A DNA stretch of 64,000 nt from Flaccisagitta enflata (GCA_965153355.1 OZ231126.1:75764001-75828000); one strand, 5' to 3'; positions 12,376-23,827 are shown, counted from the first letter of the stretch. The notes: generated by a model from the sequence alone, not told the origin. Numbers and translations: made by a program.

Positions 12376-13214
12376 TTTTGCAGTTTTGTTTTGTTGTTTG
12401 TTAGACAGTTACAAACTTGCTGCCACGCTCTTCATAAGCCTGTTCTTTCTTTTTTTCGTCTGCTGCTTAGCTGTATGACGTGGCGATTTTTCAAATTGCT
12501 TATATTCTCTTTATTGATTATAATGATTAAAGTTTTATTGTATTTTCCTTGTTGCCCACCTTGGCAAGCTGTCTCTTAAGAGTCTAGCAATGAGCTGATT
12601 TTCATTTCTCTTATCACAATCTCCGTTTTTCCTAGACTTCGGACCGTAGATATTTCATATCGTTGAGTCAGAGGGTCAGTGAATGATCTGACTCCTGAGT
12701 CCTGAGCATTAATCCACCGGGTTATTCAATTTTCGATTGATATCAGTCACGAGTGTTGGTGATCTACGCTGAAAGTTGCTGATAACGAAATTCAGAAAGG
12801 CGACAATACAAGTTGACTACGACTTTGATAACGTCTTTTGTTGACTCTCGATTGAGGCCGATAACTGCTTAAAAGTTGACAAAGAAAGAATTGAATCTAG
12901 TGTTGAGGCATTAAAATGCGATGCACCATACGCCAAGTTTGATCAAGGATGCCATTGTCTAATAATCGTCTCCATGGACATTTCTTCTATCTCTCAATCT
13001 CTTCATGAATGATGTAGTGGTCTAATAGTTATGACAACCATTATCATCTGCAATAAGTGATTCTTTTTATAAGATGAACAATTTCCAGTGCATTTTGCTT
13101 ACCCCTGTCAGACTAGCTGTATGTACATTGGGCAGGATAATTGGAAAAAAAGAAGATATACACATCCGGCACGATTTGATCTTTTAGCGAAATATTTACT
13201 AAGTTATGGTACTG
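12376..13214. other. Upstream flank of the signal-peptide exon
   Basis: Presumably holds the promoter of the minus-strand gene, but I see no TATA box or other site at a position I could defend. No coding frame is supported. Confidence 0.3.
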
Positions 13215-13779
13215 AAATTTTTTGCCGGGGAAAAAAGTCAGTAAGTCTTCGACTTTTTGACATATTCCAGAGAAACACGGTTTTCATTTTCTTATAGAGA
13301 AGTTGAGTAAGCCGATTGACCGAATGAGCCCTGAAACAAAATTGATAGCTTAGCAGAATTCTCTACGCCAAATATTTTTCAAGTTATGATTTTTTAAGAT
13401 TTATTTACAAAAAATTCAAACTGATTTTTTTTCTGATTTTTTATGATTTTATGTAGGAACAGTAGTGTATCTACCGTGGGTATAAAAAAAAATCACACTT
13501 TTCTTTTTTTATTGATAAAACAGATACAAAAAATGATTAAAACGTTTTTTAATTGAGATATTTTTGAAGATTTTCAAAAAATCTTTTTATCTAGATAAAT
13601 CCCAGGTCTTCATCTCAAACGGTTTAGGAGCTAGAGCCTTCCAAAGAGAAGCTCTATTCTGCTAAAATGCACTTTTTGTATAGAGATTGTTAAAATGAAA
13701 AGGTGAAGTTTTCATTCGAACTAATGCCATTTCCAAACAAAAAAAGGTAGAAATACCAGATTGAAACCATATGAAAGTA
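13215..13779. repeat. Left part of the composite G repeat
   Basis: 13215-13450 is inverted relative to 14370-14620 (shared phrases include GACTTTTTGACATATT and AAGATTTATTTACAAAAAAT). 13500-13800 has a second copy at 23.66-24.33 kb, where two HINE-like elements have inserted. This copy therefore preserves two empty target sites. Confidence 0.75.
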
Positions 13780-15688
13780 CCAGTATTGGCGGCTGTTGCC
13801 GTGAGGAAAAAAGTTGTAAGCATTGGTCACTTTTCACCATGCTTCAGTCACTGAAATTTTCTTTATTTGTTAGAACAAATCAAAAGCAATTGTATGTGTT
13901 GATTGCACTGAAAATCAGAAAAAAATAAGCCAAATGAGCTAGATAAGCTAAAATATTCAAAATGATTCAACCAGACAACCAGCTTTGCTCACTGACATGC
14001 TTTCTTGTACTTGCATGCAAAAAATATAAATTTATTTATCCTATTTAAAATAAGAGAAAAGAGCAAGCTAAATAAGCTAAATGACCTAGAATACTTAAAA
14101 ACGCCCTCACAGATGAGCAGCTCTGCTCACTGACATATATTTTTTTATTTGTTTGCTTAAACAAGTATGAAAATATTTTTTCATTTATTGTATTTGAAAT
14201 CAGAAAGAATAGACTGAGCTAAGTGAGCTAAATGAGCAAAATGCTCAAAAACGCCCTCACAGATGAGTAGCTGTGCTCAAAAACATGTTTTTTTTTGTAT
14301 TTGCATGCTCAATTAAACAAAAATACACTCCCTTATTGATCCTCCACGAAATTAAAAAAATCGAAAAAAATTTCATTCTAATTTTTTGTAAATAAATCTT
14401 TGAAAAATCATTGCGCAAAAAATATTTGTCGTAGAGCATTCTGCTTAGCGCCAAATGAAAGAGAAGTATCGAATTTATTTACTCTATCAATTTCATTGGA
14501 GGCCCCATTCGGTCAGTGGAGATTCACAACTTCCGCATAAGAAAATGAAAACCCGGTTTCTCTCAAATATGTCAAAAAGTTGAAGACTGACTTAAACTTT
14601 TTTTCCCGATTATCAAAGGGTTTTTCAACAGTCTAGAATTTCATTAGGTTTTATTAAAGTTTGTTGTCACAATAGGCCATTCAAAAGTGTGTCTTTTTTA
14701 TAGATATGCAGGGTATGTTTGTTTGAGCATACGAATACAAGAAAACAAGTTTATGAGCATAGCTACTCATCTGTGAGGGTGTTTTTGAGTATTCCAGCTC
14801 ATTCAGCTCATTAAGCTCTGTCTCATTTTTCTGATTTTCAACATGATAAATAAGGAAATCATTTGATTCATTTTTAAAGCATGCAAATACAAGAAAGCAT
14901 GTCAGTGAGCATAGCTGCTTATCTATGAGGGTGTTTATGAGTATTCTAGCTCATTCAGCTCAGTCTTTTTTTCTGATTTTAAATGGGATAAAAAAATGTT
15001 TTGATGTAAGCATGCAAATACAAGAAAGGATGTCATTGAGCATAGCTGGTCATCCGGTTTAATGATTCTGAGTATTTTACACTCTTTTTTCTATATTAGG
15101 ACCAGTTATTTTTTTCTGAGGCTGGGATGTCCTTAGATTTTTGCAAATTTCAGGCTGAAATGTCTTTGGCATGTCCTTAATATTTTCTTATGATATTCTT
15201 ATGATTATGTTTTATGAATTGAAATAACTGATGATCAGTACAGGTAAGTACAAGTTAAATATGACATTAATTGTTTTGTAGTTAATCTTGATAGAATATT
15301 ATATCATTTAGTAAAAATAAATGTTATTATTTCTTATAAACATGGTTATTTCTTTTAAGAAGTTGTGTAAGGATAATGTAAATTTTGAATATGAATTTTT
15401 TTTTAAATCTGAGGCTGGGCTTTGTCCTTAAAATGTCCGTAATTTTTGACAAAATTTCAGCCTCATGTCCTTATACACTTTGTCCTTACTCAAAAAAAAG
15501 AGTGTAGCACATAAAGCTCATTTGGATCAGTCCTATTTTTCTCTGATTTTCAGTGCAATCAATACATACAATTGCTCTCGATTTGATCAAACAAATAAAA
15601 AAAATTGCAATCCCAGAAGACAAAAACATGGTAAAAAGTGACCAATGCTTACAACTTTTTTCCTCACGGCGACAGACGCCATTACTGG
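13780..15688. mobile_element. Long foldback element with internal inverted tandem units
   Basis: The ends are inverted: CCAGTATTGGCGGC at 13780 and its counterpart GACGCCATTACTGG ending at 15688, both flanked by TA. The left arm includes about three units of roughly 125 bp (phrase CCCTCACAGATGAGCAGCT and CTTGTATTTGCATGC). The right arm carries about three inverted units (14720-15060). A 250-bp segment inverted relative to 13215-13450 sits in the middle. No coding capacity. Confidence 0.7.
15080..15504. mobile_element. TA-flanked foldback element nested in the right arm
   Basis: The ends are CACTCTTTTTT and AAAAAAAAGAGTG, flanked by TA at 15078-15079 and 15505-15506. Removing it restores a GAGTATTTTAGCACATAAAGCTC junction like that of the neighbouring units. 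Internal phrases TCTGAGGCTGGG and TTTCAGCCTCATGTCC recur. Confidence 0.65.
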
Positions 15689-15835
15689 TATAGCACGTGA
15701 CTTTTAAAGTCAAGGTTTCATTTGGGGAAAGTGATTTTAGTTTTGTCGACTATTTCGGGACGATCAAAACCGCAGGAACTAGGTTGAGCTTATCTTCAAG
15801 ATTTTTTTATGTAGATTTATTTGCTTTTTTGAAAA

Positions 15836-15966
15836 CAAGGCCGGATAAACGGCAGGACAGTCACGGACAGTTGGGCAGGGGCAGTAACGCAAAACCACTT
15901 GCAATTCAAAAATGTGACGGACAGACCGACGGACATGGCAAGGTGTAGAATTGCTTGTCCGCGACT
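15836..15966 (+). mobile_element. HINE-like element, family A', short
   Basis: Begins CAAGGCCGGATAAACGGCAG with GTCACGGACAGTTGGGC, has only a brief GACGGACAGACC core, and ends GCAAGGTGTAGAATTGCTTG then TCCGCGACT. Complete at both ends; about 131 bp. Confidence 0.85.
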
Positions 15967-15996
15967 AAAAATTCTTAAGCCGCTTTGGAAGCTGAG

Positions 15997-16111
15997 CAGG
16001 GGTGTATATAGTTACAGGGCTTTTGATTTCTTTCCCCCCCTGCCTTTGATTTCATTCCCCGCGACACATCGCATCCTGGGGGGGGGGAATATGCAAGAAT
16101 ATACACCCCTG
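15997..16111. mobile_element. Family E MITE, short copy
   Basis: Inverted ends CAGGGGTGTATATAGTT and AATATACACCCCTG enclose C- and G-runs (16036-16042, 16079-16087). A 332-bp relative is at 17603-17934. Confidence 0.75.
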
Positions 16112-16203
16112 ATTTTAGCTGAGATAATTTGACCAAAAGGTATTCTTCAATTGTCGCATTCTACTGTTCCTAATATTTTCCTGATTTTAAAAATGAATCT
16201 TTT

Positions 16204-16407
16204 GTCGCCTGCTACGCGACACTACACCCCATTATGTCCGCCCGTCTGTCCATTGGTTGATCGGTTGGTTGGTCGGTTGGTCCCCATTTTATTTTTCTGG
16301 CGTTTTTTAGCGATTTGAGCTGCTCCTGCCCAAATGCTCCAAAGAAATTCTCCATCACTGCGCCTGCCCACCCGCACGCGACTAGGGTAGTCGTGTATCT
16401 GGACTTG
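16204..16407 (-). mobile_element. HINE-like element, family A
   Basis: In plus orientation GTCGCCTGCTACGCGAC (3' palindrome), CCCGTCTGTCC and (GGTC/GGTT)n core, CTGCTCCTGCCCAAATGCTC, then GCCTGCCCACCCGCACGCGAC and the 5' end TGTATCTGGACTTG. Confidence 0.82.
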
Positions 16408-17031
16408 TTTTATTCTTTTCCATACCAAATGGTTCAGATACAGAGGCCAGATTGAACTCATTTTGATGATTTCTTGATGAAGAATAATTGTTTTTTTTTT
16501 TTTAATCTTTAAAGTGTTTCAAGAAGCTGAGATATCCTTGGTCGAAGGTATATGTATCTTTTTTTTTCTTCTGTAAATCGATTAATTGTGCATTTGTAAT
16601 TAAGATAATGACATTGCGCACAATGAACATGATTCAGGACAGGGTTCGACAATTTCTGATTTGGCAAACAGTGCATAAAAGCATTGCGCGGGACGATCAG
16701 GATTCAGGACTGCTCTTTTGAGTTGACTCGGAACATAAAAAGAAAGACTCGAAATCACTTCGGAATTTGAAAATGTATTTTGGTTGGCTTGCTAGTTCCC
16801 GTTTCAATGCCACGTTGGCAAAAAGTCTTTTCTTTGTTGAGTGTCAATTGAAATTTAAAAGCATGAGTTTTTTGAGTGATTCACATTCGTGACAGCTTTC
16901 CTTACGGGGATAGTCTCTTTGGGGTAATGGTTACCATGGATAAAACCATTTGTAAAATGATTAACTGGCTGTTAAACCCAGGTCGAAAGATTTACCATTG
17001 ATTAAAAAGTATCAAAGAATACAGACGTCCT
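16408..17031. other. Region without a supported gene
   Basis: AT-rich single-copy-looking sequence; no element ends, arrays or exons recognised. Confidence 0.3.
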
Positions 17032-17156
17032 TCAGTAGATCATACTGTCGCCTGCCATAGAATGTCCATGACTTGTAAAGAGCTGAAGATACTTCGTGGA
17101 TGCGACCTCTAAGGACACGTCATTACGATAATCGTTGTTGACGCTCGTCGAAAAAC
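17032..17156 (-). CDS. Weak candidate terminal exon, unidentified
   Basis: On the minus strand a CTCGTTCTCAACAG acceptor opens a frame reading FSTSVNNDYRNDVSLEVAST, KYLQLFTSHGHSMAGDSMIY and stop. Composition is not low-complexity. However, the opposite strand is also open (LVEKPVENEILTELLSAHFP), with comparable plausibility, and no family is recognised on either strand. It could be an old exon or a chance frame. Confidence 0.25.
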
Positions 17157-17336
17157 CTGTTGAGAACGAGATCCTTACTGAGCTGTTATCGGCGCATTTC
17201 CCAGAACCGGTTTTCAAATGCCGCCAAAACATGAAATCAAGGCCAAATAAGGGTTCATATACTGGTATACATAAACAAGGCAAACCGAAATTGAATGAAC
17301 GAAAAATGATTGATGAAATCAGTGAATGAATAAATG

Positions 17337-17560
17337 AAAAATACATTAATGAATGAATGTATGAATGATTGAATGAATGAATGAATGAATGAATGAATGA
17401 ATGAATGAATGAATGAATGAATGAATGAATGAAGGAAGGAAGGAAGGAAGGAAGGAATGAATGAATGAATGAATGAATGAATGAATGAATGAATGAATGA
17501 ATGAATGAATGAATGAACGAATGAATGAATAAATGAATGAATGAATTGATTATTAATTGA
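17337..17560 (+). repeat. (GAAT)n microsatellite with a (GAAG)n block
   Basis: Roughly 220 bp of GAAT tetramers interrupted by GAAGGAAGG at 17430-17455. The reverse frame reading IHSFIHSF is an artefact of this array. Confidence 0.95.
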
Positions 17561-17602
17561 TTAAACGGATGCATGGAAGAATGAGTGAATGAACGTAAAA
17601 AG

Positions 17603-17934
17603 CAGGGGTGTATATAGTTGAGCGGCTTTTGATTCTATTTCCTCCCCCCCCCTGCCATTGATTTTCTTCCCCACGACGCGTCGCGTCGCGTTGCAAAATT
17701 TATGATTTTCTTCCCCTCAAAGCTATAAAACAGTATATTTTAGGTTTAAATAGTTTTAAATTGTGTTGTAGTAGTTGTATATTACCTTTTGGTACTACCA
17801 AAAGTGTTAGATCTTCAAAAATTTTCTTTTTTCTTCTTTTCAAACTTTTGATTTTCTTCCCCATCACCAAACCTTTTGATTTTATTCCCCCCCCCACCGG
17901 GGGGGGGGGGAATACTCAACTTTATACACCCCTG
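17603..17934. mobile_element. Family E MITE, long copy
   Basis: Inverted ends CAGGGGTGTATATAGTTG and CAACTTTATACACCCCTG. Internal phrase GATTTTCTTCCCC recurs and C/G runs pair near 17886-17911. Length 332 bp. Confidence 0.78.
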
Positions 17935-18513
17935 GAGTCTAAAAAAGTGTATGCCAAGAGACATTTGAGATTTGAGGAGGGATAGTGGTGCAGCTAGATT
18001 GCCTTTTATGGCGGTTTTTACCACCAACCGAAGGACATGATCATGACCTCCTATGGAATAGCAAGAACGCATGCTCTTCTAACAGCACGATTTAATCAAA
18101 AATATCAAAGGGATAGCATTGTCCGCACTTACTGATCCTCCCTCGAGGAGTTGCTGAGAACAACGCCCAGTAGGCCGCCGTGTGCGCTGCCGATCCAATG
18201 CTGCAGCCTTTTCGTGTGGGAGGATGTCACAATTCTCTCCTGGTGGGTCGGATTCACCCTACTTCGGTGGGGACGAATTTGCAGTCAGAACAACCAAGTT
18301 TCGTTCTTCCCCTTTTTCGCCCGGACGCCGTCACCGGTTGTGACGTCCGTGTATAAACACCGGCATCAGTCCCTTCCCCCGTATCGCCCATCTCGCTTCC
18401 TTCTGGGCCCGAACTACCATGCGGGGCCCTAGGCTCATTGGAGTGCAGGGCCCCCCTAGAATGCTATAGTTACAACGCATAAATGCATCCTATCACTTAT
18501 TATGAAGGCAATC
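17935..18513. other. GC-richer segment without a recognised gene
   Basis: 18130-18460 is distinctly richer in G and C than its surroundings and contains ATCCAATGCTGCAGCC and GGGTCGGATTCACCC. Both strands are open for about 90 codons, with no domain seen. It may be a fragment of a mobile element or transferred material. Confidence 0.3.
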
Positions 18514-19073
18514 TTTTTGGGCAGCGGCGTCGAAGGGGACGAAGTCCTGTAGAACACAGGGGGACTTTCGTTCGTCTGTTCGTTTGTCCTCCATCTGTTT
18601 GTCCTCCCCCTCAGACCCCTCAGGCCTCCTATCTGGCCTCTCAAGCCTCAAATTAGACCTCTTAGGCCTCAAATCTGGCCTCTCAGACCTCAAATCTGGT
18701 CTCTTAGGCCTCAAATTTTGCCTCTCAGGCCTCTTCTCTGGCCTCTCAGGCCTCCAATCTGGCCTCTCAGGCCTCAAATTTTGCCTCTCAGGCCTCAAAT
18801 CTGGCCTCTTAGGCCTCAAATCCAACCTCTTGCCTCAAATTAGGCCTCTCAAGCCTCAAATCAGCTATCTGATCCTCAAGTCAGTTCTCCATAGTCTTTC
18901 AAGCCTTGATCCAGCTCTTTCAAGCCTCAAGTCAGCCCATTCAAGCCCCCAACTGACTTTCTGGCCTTACATCAGCCCTCTTAGATCTGAATTCAGCCCA
19001 AATGGATGGACGGATGGACAAACGAACAGACGAATGAAAGTCCCCCTGTGTTCTACAGGACTTTGTCCTCTTC
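18514..19073. mobile_element. Family C element: inverted ends around a GGCCTC minisatellite
   Basis: The left end TTTTTGGGCAGCGGC, GAAGTCCTGTAGAACACAGG and (GTTC)n is mirrored at 19002-19073 (GTCCCCCTGTGTTCTACAGG, ACTTTGTCC). Between them are about 18 copies of a roughly 20-bp unit such as AGGCCTCAAATCTGGCCTCT. Long frames rich in LRPERPD are translations of this array. Confidence 0.75.
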
Positions 19074-19088
19074 GGGGGACAATGTTTG

Positions 19089-19545
19089 GAGGACGATGTC
19101 CTGTAGAACACAGGGGGACTTTCGTTCGTTCGTTCGTTTGTTCGTTTGTACATGCATGCGTCCCTCCCTCTCAGGCCTCATATTAGCCCTCTCAGGCTCA
19201 AAACTAGCCCTCTCAGGCTTCCTATCAGCCCTTTCAGGCTTAAAATCAGCCCTCCCAGGCCTCACATATGCGTTCTTGGGTTTAGAATCAGCCCTCAGGG
19301 TTTAAATCAGCCTTTCAGCCCTAACATAAGCCCTCTAAGGCCTTAAAATAGCCCTCCTTAGTCCTCCAGACACCAAATTATCCCTTTCAGACCCTTTATC
19401 AACCCTCTTAGACCCAAAATCAGTCCTAAGGGACCCCAAGTCAGCCCTCTCAGATCCCATGTCTTCTCAGGCAACCATCTGACTCTCTCAGACTCCCTTT
19501 GTTCTACAGGACTTTGTCCCCTTTGGGGCCTGCCCAACCTCAAAT
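19089..19545. mobile_element. Family C element, second copy
   Basis: The left end GATGTCCTGTAGAACACAGG, GGGACTTTCGTTCGTTC starts only about 15 bp after the previous copy's right end. The right end is TTGTTCTACAGGACTTTGTC and CCCTTTGGGGCC. The core is a looser minisatellite of TCAGCCCTCTCAGG-like units. Confidence 0.65.
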
Positions 19546-19770
19546 AAGCCCATTCAGACCATACACTAGCCATCATTGACCCTAAATTACCCAGACGTCC
19601 TGAGAGGGCATATTTGAGGCCTTGGTAGCAACTTTCCACGTTATTCAATAGGAATTTTCATTTTTTCAATTTCTCCTCGATTTACCATGTTATTCAATGG
19701 GAATTTTATATTTTTCTCAATTTTCATCAAGTTTCTATGGTATTCAATGGGAAACATGCAATTTTTTACT

Positions 19771-20259
19771 TTTTGGGCAGCGGCCCCAAAGGGCCGATGT
19801 CCTGTAGGACACAGGGGTGAATTTCCATACGTCCGTCCGTCCGTCGGTCCCCCCCCCCCCGGAGGCCTCAAATCCAGCCTCTCAGGCCTCAAATTTGGCC
19901 TCTCAGGCCTCAAATCCAGCCTCTCAGGCCTCAAATTCAGTCTTCCAGGCCTCAAATCCAGCCTCTCAGGCCTGGAATCCAGCCTCTCAGGCCTCAAATC
20001 CAGCCTCTTGGGCCTCAAATCCAGCCTCTTGGGCCTCAAATCCAGCCTCTCAGGCCTCAAATCCAGCCACTTTGGCCTCAAATCCAGCCTCTTGGGCTTT
20101 ATATCCAGCCTCTCAGACCTCAAGTTCCCATTGAATAACATGGCAAATTGACAAAAAATTGAAAAAAATGCATAATTCCCAAATGTGCCCTCTCAGGACG
20201 TATGGAAATTCACCCCTGTGTCCTACAGGACATCGGCCCTTTGGGGCCACTGCCCTGCT
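19771..20259. mobile_element. Family C element, third copy, with near-perfect inverted ends
   Basis: The left end (GGGCAGCGGCCCC, GGGCCGATGTCCTGTAGGAC, ACAGGGGTGAATTTCCATAC, GTCC) is repeated inverted at about 20198-20259. The core is about 12 copies of a 21-bp unit with CAGGCCTCAAATCCAGCCTC. Beyond the right end lies a tail with a GCCCTGCT...AGCAGGGC hairpin and GGGTACCGCTGACCATG. Confidence 0.8.
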
Positions 20260-20431
20260 CTCACTCCACTTCTTCAGCTAATCACTCCAAGCAGGGCATC
20301 GGGTACCGCTGACCATGTGCGATCCTTGGATGACTTGTTTGTTAATTTTCCATGTTATTCAATGGGAAGTTTGTATTTTGTCAATTTCCCATGTTATCGA
20401 ATGGGAATTTGAGGCTTGAGAAGCTTTTGGG

Positions 20432-20520
20432 GGGAGATGTACGGATGGACGGACAGACGGACGTCTGGAAATTCACCCCTGTGTCCTACAGGACATCGGC
20501 CCTTTGGGGCCGCTGCCCAA
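20432..20520 (-). repeat. Family C element end
   Basis: A GGAC/GACG tract then GTCTGGAAATTCACCCCTG, TGTCCTACAGGACATCGGCC and GGGGCCGCTGCCCAAAAAG. It faces the D element starting at 20540. Confidence 0.75.
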
Positions 20521-20539
20521 AAAGCGAACACTGTTTGGG

Positions 20540-21215
20540 CAGCGGCCCCGAAGGGGCCGATGACCTATGCTTTCACACAGGAGAAATTTCTCCTCCTTCT
20601 CCTCCTCCTCCTCCTCCTCCATACCCCCCCTGACTTTCACGCCCAAAGTCAGCCTCTAGGCCCAAATCCCAGCCTTGAAGCCCAAATCCTAGCTTTGAGG
20701 CCCAAATCCCGGCCTTGAGGCCCAAATCCCGGCCTTGAGGCCCAAATCCCAGCCTTGAGGCCCAAATCCCAGCCTCGAGGCCCAAATCCCAGCCTCGAGG
20801 CCCAAATCCCAGCCTCAAGGCCCAAATCCTAGCCTCGAGGCCCAAATCCCAGCCTCGAGGCCCAAATCCCAGCCTCGAGGCCCAAATCCCAGCCTTGAGG
20901 CCCAAATCCCACTCTCAAGGCTCAAATCCCAGTCTCTAGGCCCAAATCCCAGCCTTAAGGCCCAATTCCCAGCCTTGAGGCCCAAATCCCAACCTTGAGG
21001 CTCAAATCCCAGTCTCGAGGCTCAAATCCCAGCCATGGGCTCAAATCCCCACCTCCAGGCTAAAATCCCAGCTTCAAGGCCCCAATTCCAGCCTCCAGGC
21101 TCGAATAAAAACAGCATAGGTCATTGGCTCCTTCGGGGCCGCTGCCCCTCTCACCACCTTACACCTTCATACACTCTCATAGGGGCAACGGGTACCGCTG
21201 ACCATCTAACGCTTT
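20540..21215. mobile_element. Family D element: inverted ends around a GGCCCAAATCC minisatellite
   Basis: The left end GGGCAGCGGCCCCGAAGGGG, CCGATGACCTATG is inverted at about 21117-21152 (CATAGGTCATTGGCTCCTTC, GGGGCCGCTGCCC). The core (20640-21110) is about 22 copies of a 20-21-bp unit, GGCCCAAATCCCAGCCT plus CGA/TGA. The right tail has a hairpin GCCCCT...AGGGGC followed by AACGGGTACCGCTGACCAT. Confidence 0.75.
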
Positions 21216-21244
21216 TGAGACTATTTTTGCTAGTTTCTGCTTAA

Positions 21245-21875
21245 CTATGGGCCTCACTAGTGCCCCCAGGGTAGAAAAAAGTGACCAATGCCCCCACCTG
21301 GTTTTTTAGGCTCTACTTGATGTTGGGAAGTGTTTTCTAGCCAAAATCAAATCATCCTTGGGGTGCTTTTTTAAAAAAATGAAAAATTCAAGATTTTTAC
21401 CTTGATTTTGCATACAAAATTTTGTAGGTTGGTTTGACTTATTTCTTGACAGCATATTGTTAATCCTGGCAAAATTTCCTTTTGTTTGATAGGTCGCACT
21501 ATAGTGTTTTAAAAAGGAATACAAATTTTATATTTTAAGCTACCGTTATGATTTTTGTAACGGTAGCATAAAAAATGAAACTTTTATTTCTTTTCAAAAC
21601 CCTATAGTGCGACCTATCATATTAAAGGGAATTTCATCAGGAATAACAATATGCTTTCAAAAAATAAGTTAAATCAACCTACAAATTTTCTTATTGAAAA
21701 TCATGCAAAAAATCTTGAATTTTTCTTTTTTTTCAAAAAAAGCCCCAAGGATGATTTGAATTTGGCTTGAAAATACTTCCCCACATTGAGTAGAGCCTAC
21801 AAAACCAGGTGGGGGCAATGGTCACTCAACTTTAACTTTTTTCCACACTGGGGGCATTAGTGGCCTGAACCATAG
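21245..21875. mobile_element. Near-complete palindromic foldback element
   Basis: Outer ends CTATGGGCCTCACTAGTGCC and its inverse GGGGGCATTAGTGGCC...CATAG. Arms of about 300 bp align along their whole length and meet in a GCTACCGTTA...TAACGGTAGC hairpin at 21540-21568. No coding potential. The phrase TAGGTCGCACTATAG links it to the element at 26352. Confidence 0.85.
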
Positions 21876-22316
21876 AAAATTCATGATCGATTTAAAGCTC
21901 TGCAAAAAATCTTCCAAATGTGACGTTGCTGGTCATTGTAGCTTTATTCGTTAAGAAATGGCAATGGTTCGAAGATATAAATAGCTGATTGAAAAAAGTG
22001 CTTATTTCAATATTTTCCAATGAGCAATTTTAGTCTTTCCGTTTTTGTTGATAATGCAGCTCAGAATCATCTTAGCTACTCGTTATCCAAGAGCAAACTT
22101 TAGAGCTTCCAATTGTCTTTAATATGGCACCAAGAACAAATTTCTAACTCAATGTGTTTTATTTCTATTTTAGAATAAAGATAACCTATGAAAATGGTGT
22201 AGTGAATTTCAAAATTCTTGATTACTTGTCTTCATTCTAATGCGATTTCTAAACGGATAGAGCTAGAACATCCAGCAAGGTCTCACTTGAAAGAACTTTC
22301 GTAGATCTGCAAAATA

Positions 22317-23288
22317 ACCTTGGCGTCATAAAAAATGGCGGATTTTTAAAACCTATTTTAACCATCTTATATCAAGAGAAACTAAAGAAAATTGGTGATG
22401 GTTGGAAAGCTCTTTGAAAGATCTTTCATTTGAGTCGTGTCTGGACATAGTAGCTCAAACCGTTTAGAAATTACAGTGATTCAAAGAAAAGCTCTATTTT
22501 TTTACCCTTACGGTGTGTCATTAAAAAAAGTCTGCTAATAATTTCATTATTACCAAAATGATAGAAGATTTTGTCCGATTGCCTTCAAATTTTCAGTGAT
22601 GTCTAAATTGTGTGTCTACTGATACCGGTTCAATTTTTGTGAGAATCGGAAATTTTTTACTATGGTTTTTGCATGTTCCTTTACTAACCCTCATCCAAAT
22701 TCTTGAAAAATCATGCAATTTAAAAAAAAAACTTGTTTATTTCTGAATTATTTGAGCTCACACCCAGTTAAGATCTTTGGGAGAGGGCCCTAAATATAGA
22801 ACTTTGAAAGCACTCTAAAACTGTCACAGATTTTTCATAATTCTAACCATATATTCATGAACAAAACGCTCAATAAAATCCAATCACTGATTCTTTCAAA
22901 CCACAGTTTTGCAAACCAACATTAAAATCTTTCGCATGGTGAAAATGATAGTAAAAGTTGTCCGATTTGGATGAAATTTTAGGAGCTGTTAAAGGCAGGT
23001 ATGTTGTACCACCATATCAAATTTTATCTTAATCGGATAAGGTTAAGTACGGTTTTTAAGAGATTATGTTTAAGTTATGATCGCTGACACACCGTAAGGG
23101 TGAAAAAAGAGAAGTGTTTTTCAAATTGATGTAGCTTCTAAACCATTTGAGCGACAGTGTTGCAACTTGACTCAAATGAAAGATCTTTCAAAGAGCTTTC
23201 TAAACATCACCAATTTTCCTTAGTTTCTCTCAAATTAAGATTGTTAAAATAGGTTTTAAAAATCCGCCATTTTTTATGACGCCAAGGT
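22317..23288. mobile_element. TA-flanked foldback element with long inverted arms
   Basis: The left ACCTTGGCGTCATAAAAAAT is mirrored by ATTTTTTATGACGCCAAGGT on the right, both flanked by TA. The outer arms run about 200 bp, through CCCTTACGGTGTGTCA and TGACACACCGTAAGGG. Length 972 bp. Confidence 0.82.
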
Positions 23289-23827
23289 TAGTCATGAATT
23301 TTGCTATGTTTTTCTCATTGCTTGTATGTGAAACATTAACAAACAAGTAGTTAGCTTTTTTATCTTGCCATAATTATCAAAGCAGTGTCTGTTAACCAAG
23401 GGTATTTTGATATTACAAAAGCCTGAATAATCTTTTTACATCACTTCTGACACTTCTTTGAGTGCGTCGTTATTGAAGCGGGATTCCACTCTACATATAA
23501 TTTGGAATTTGTCAATCACTTTTTTTCTATCCATGTTTGATCATATTCGATCATGACACAACACTACATATTGTACTCCGCACTAATTTCTGTACTTCGT
23601 TCCTACTGACATTACTTTTTTTATCATACCACTCGGCTAAGAAAAAAGCGAACCTGTTTATCTATTGACAAAACAGGTATATAAATTAATTTTGACTTTT
23701 TTAAAGATGACATTTTTAAAAATTTTCAAAAAATCTTTTAATCTAGACCAATCCCAGCCCTGTATCTCAAACGGTTCAAAAGCAAGAGCCCTGCAAAGAG
23801 AAGCACTGATTTGCTAAAATACATTTT

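Noticed and set aside
17135-17329. Plus-strand frame LVEKPVENEILTELLSAHFP as an exon
   Set aside because: Left uncalled because the opposite strand is at least as plausible and no homology decides between them.
18493-20151. Frames with LRPERPD / SGLKS repeats resembling a repeat protein
   Set aside because: Periodicity equals the 20-21-bp minisatellite, both strands are open, and the array lies between inverted mobile-element ends.
20573-20905. GWDLGLEAGIWASRLG-type repeat protein
   Set aside because: It is the translation of the family D minisatellite in one of several open frames.
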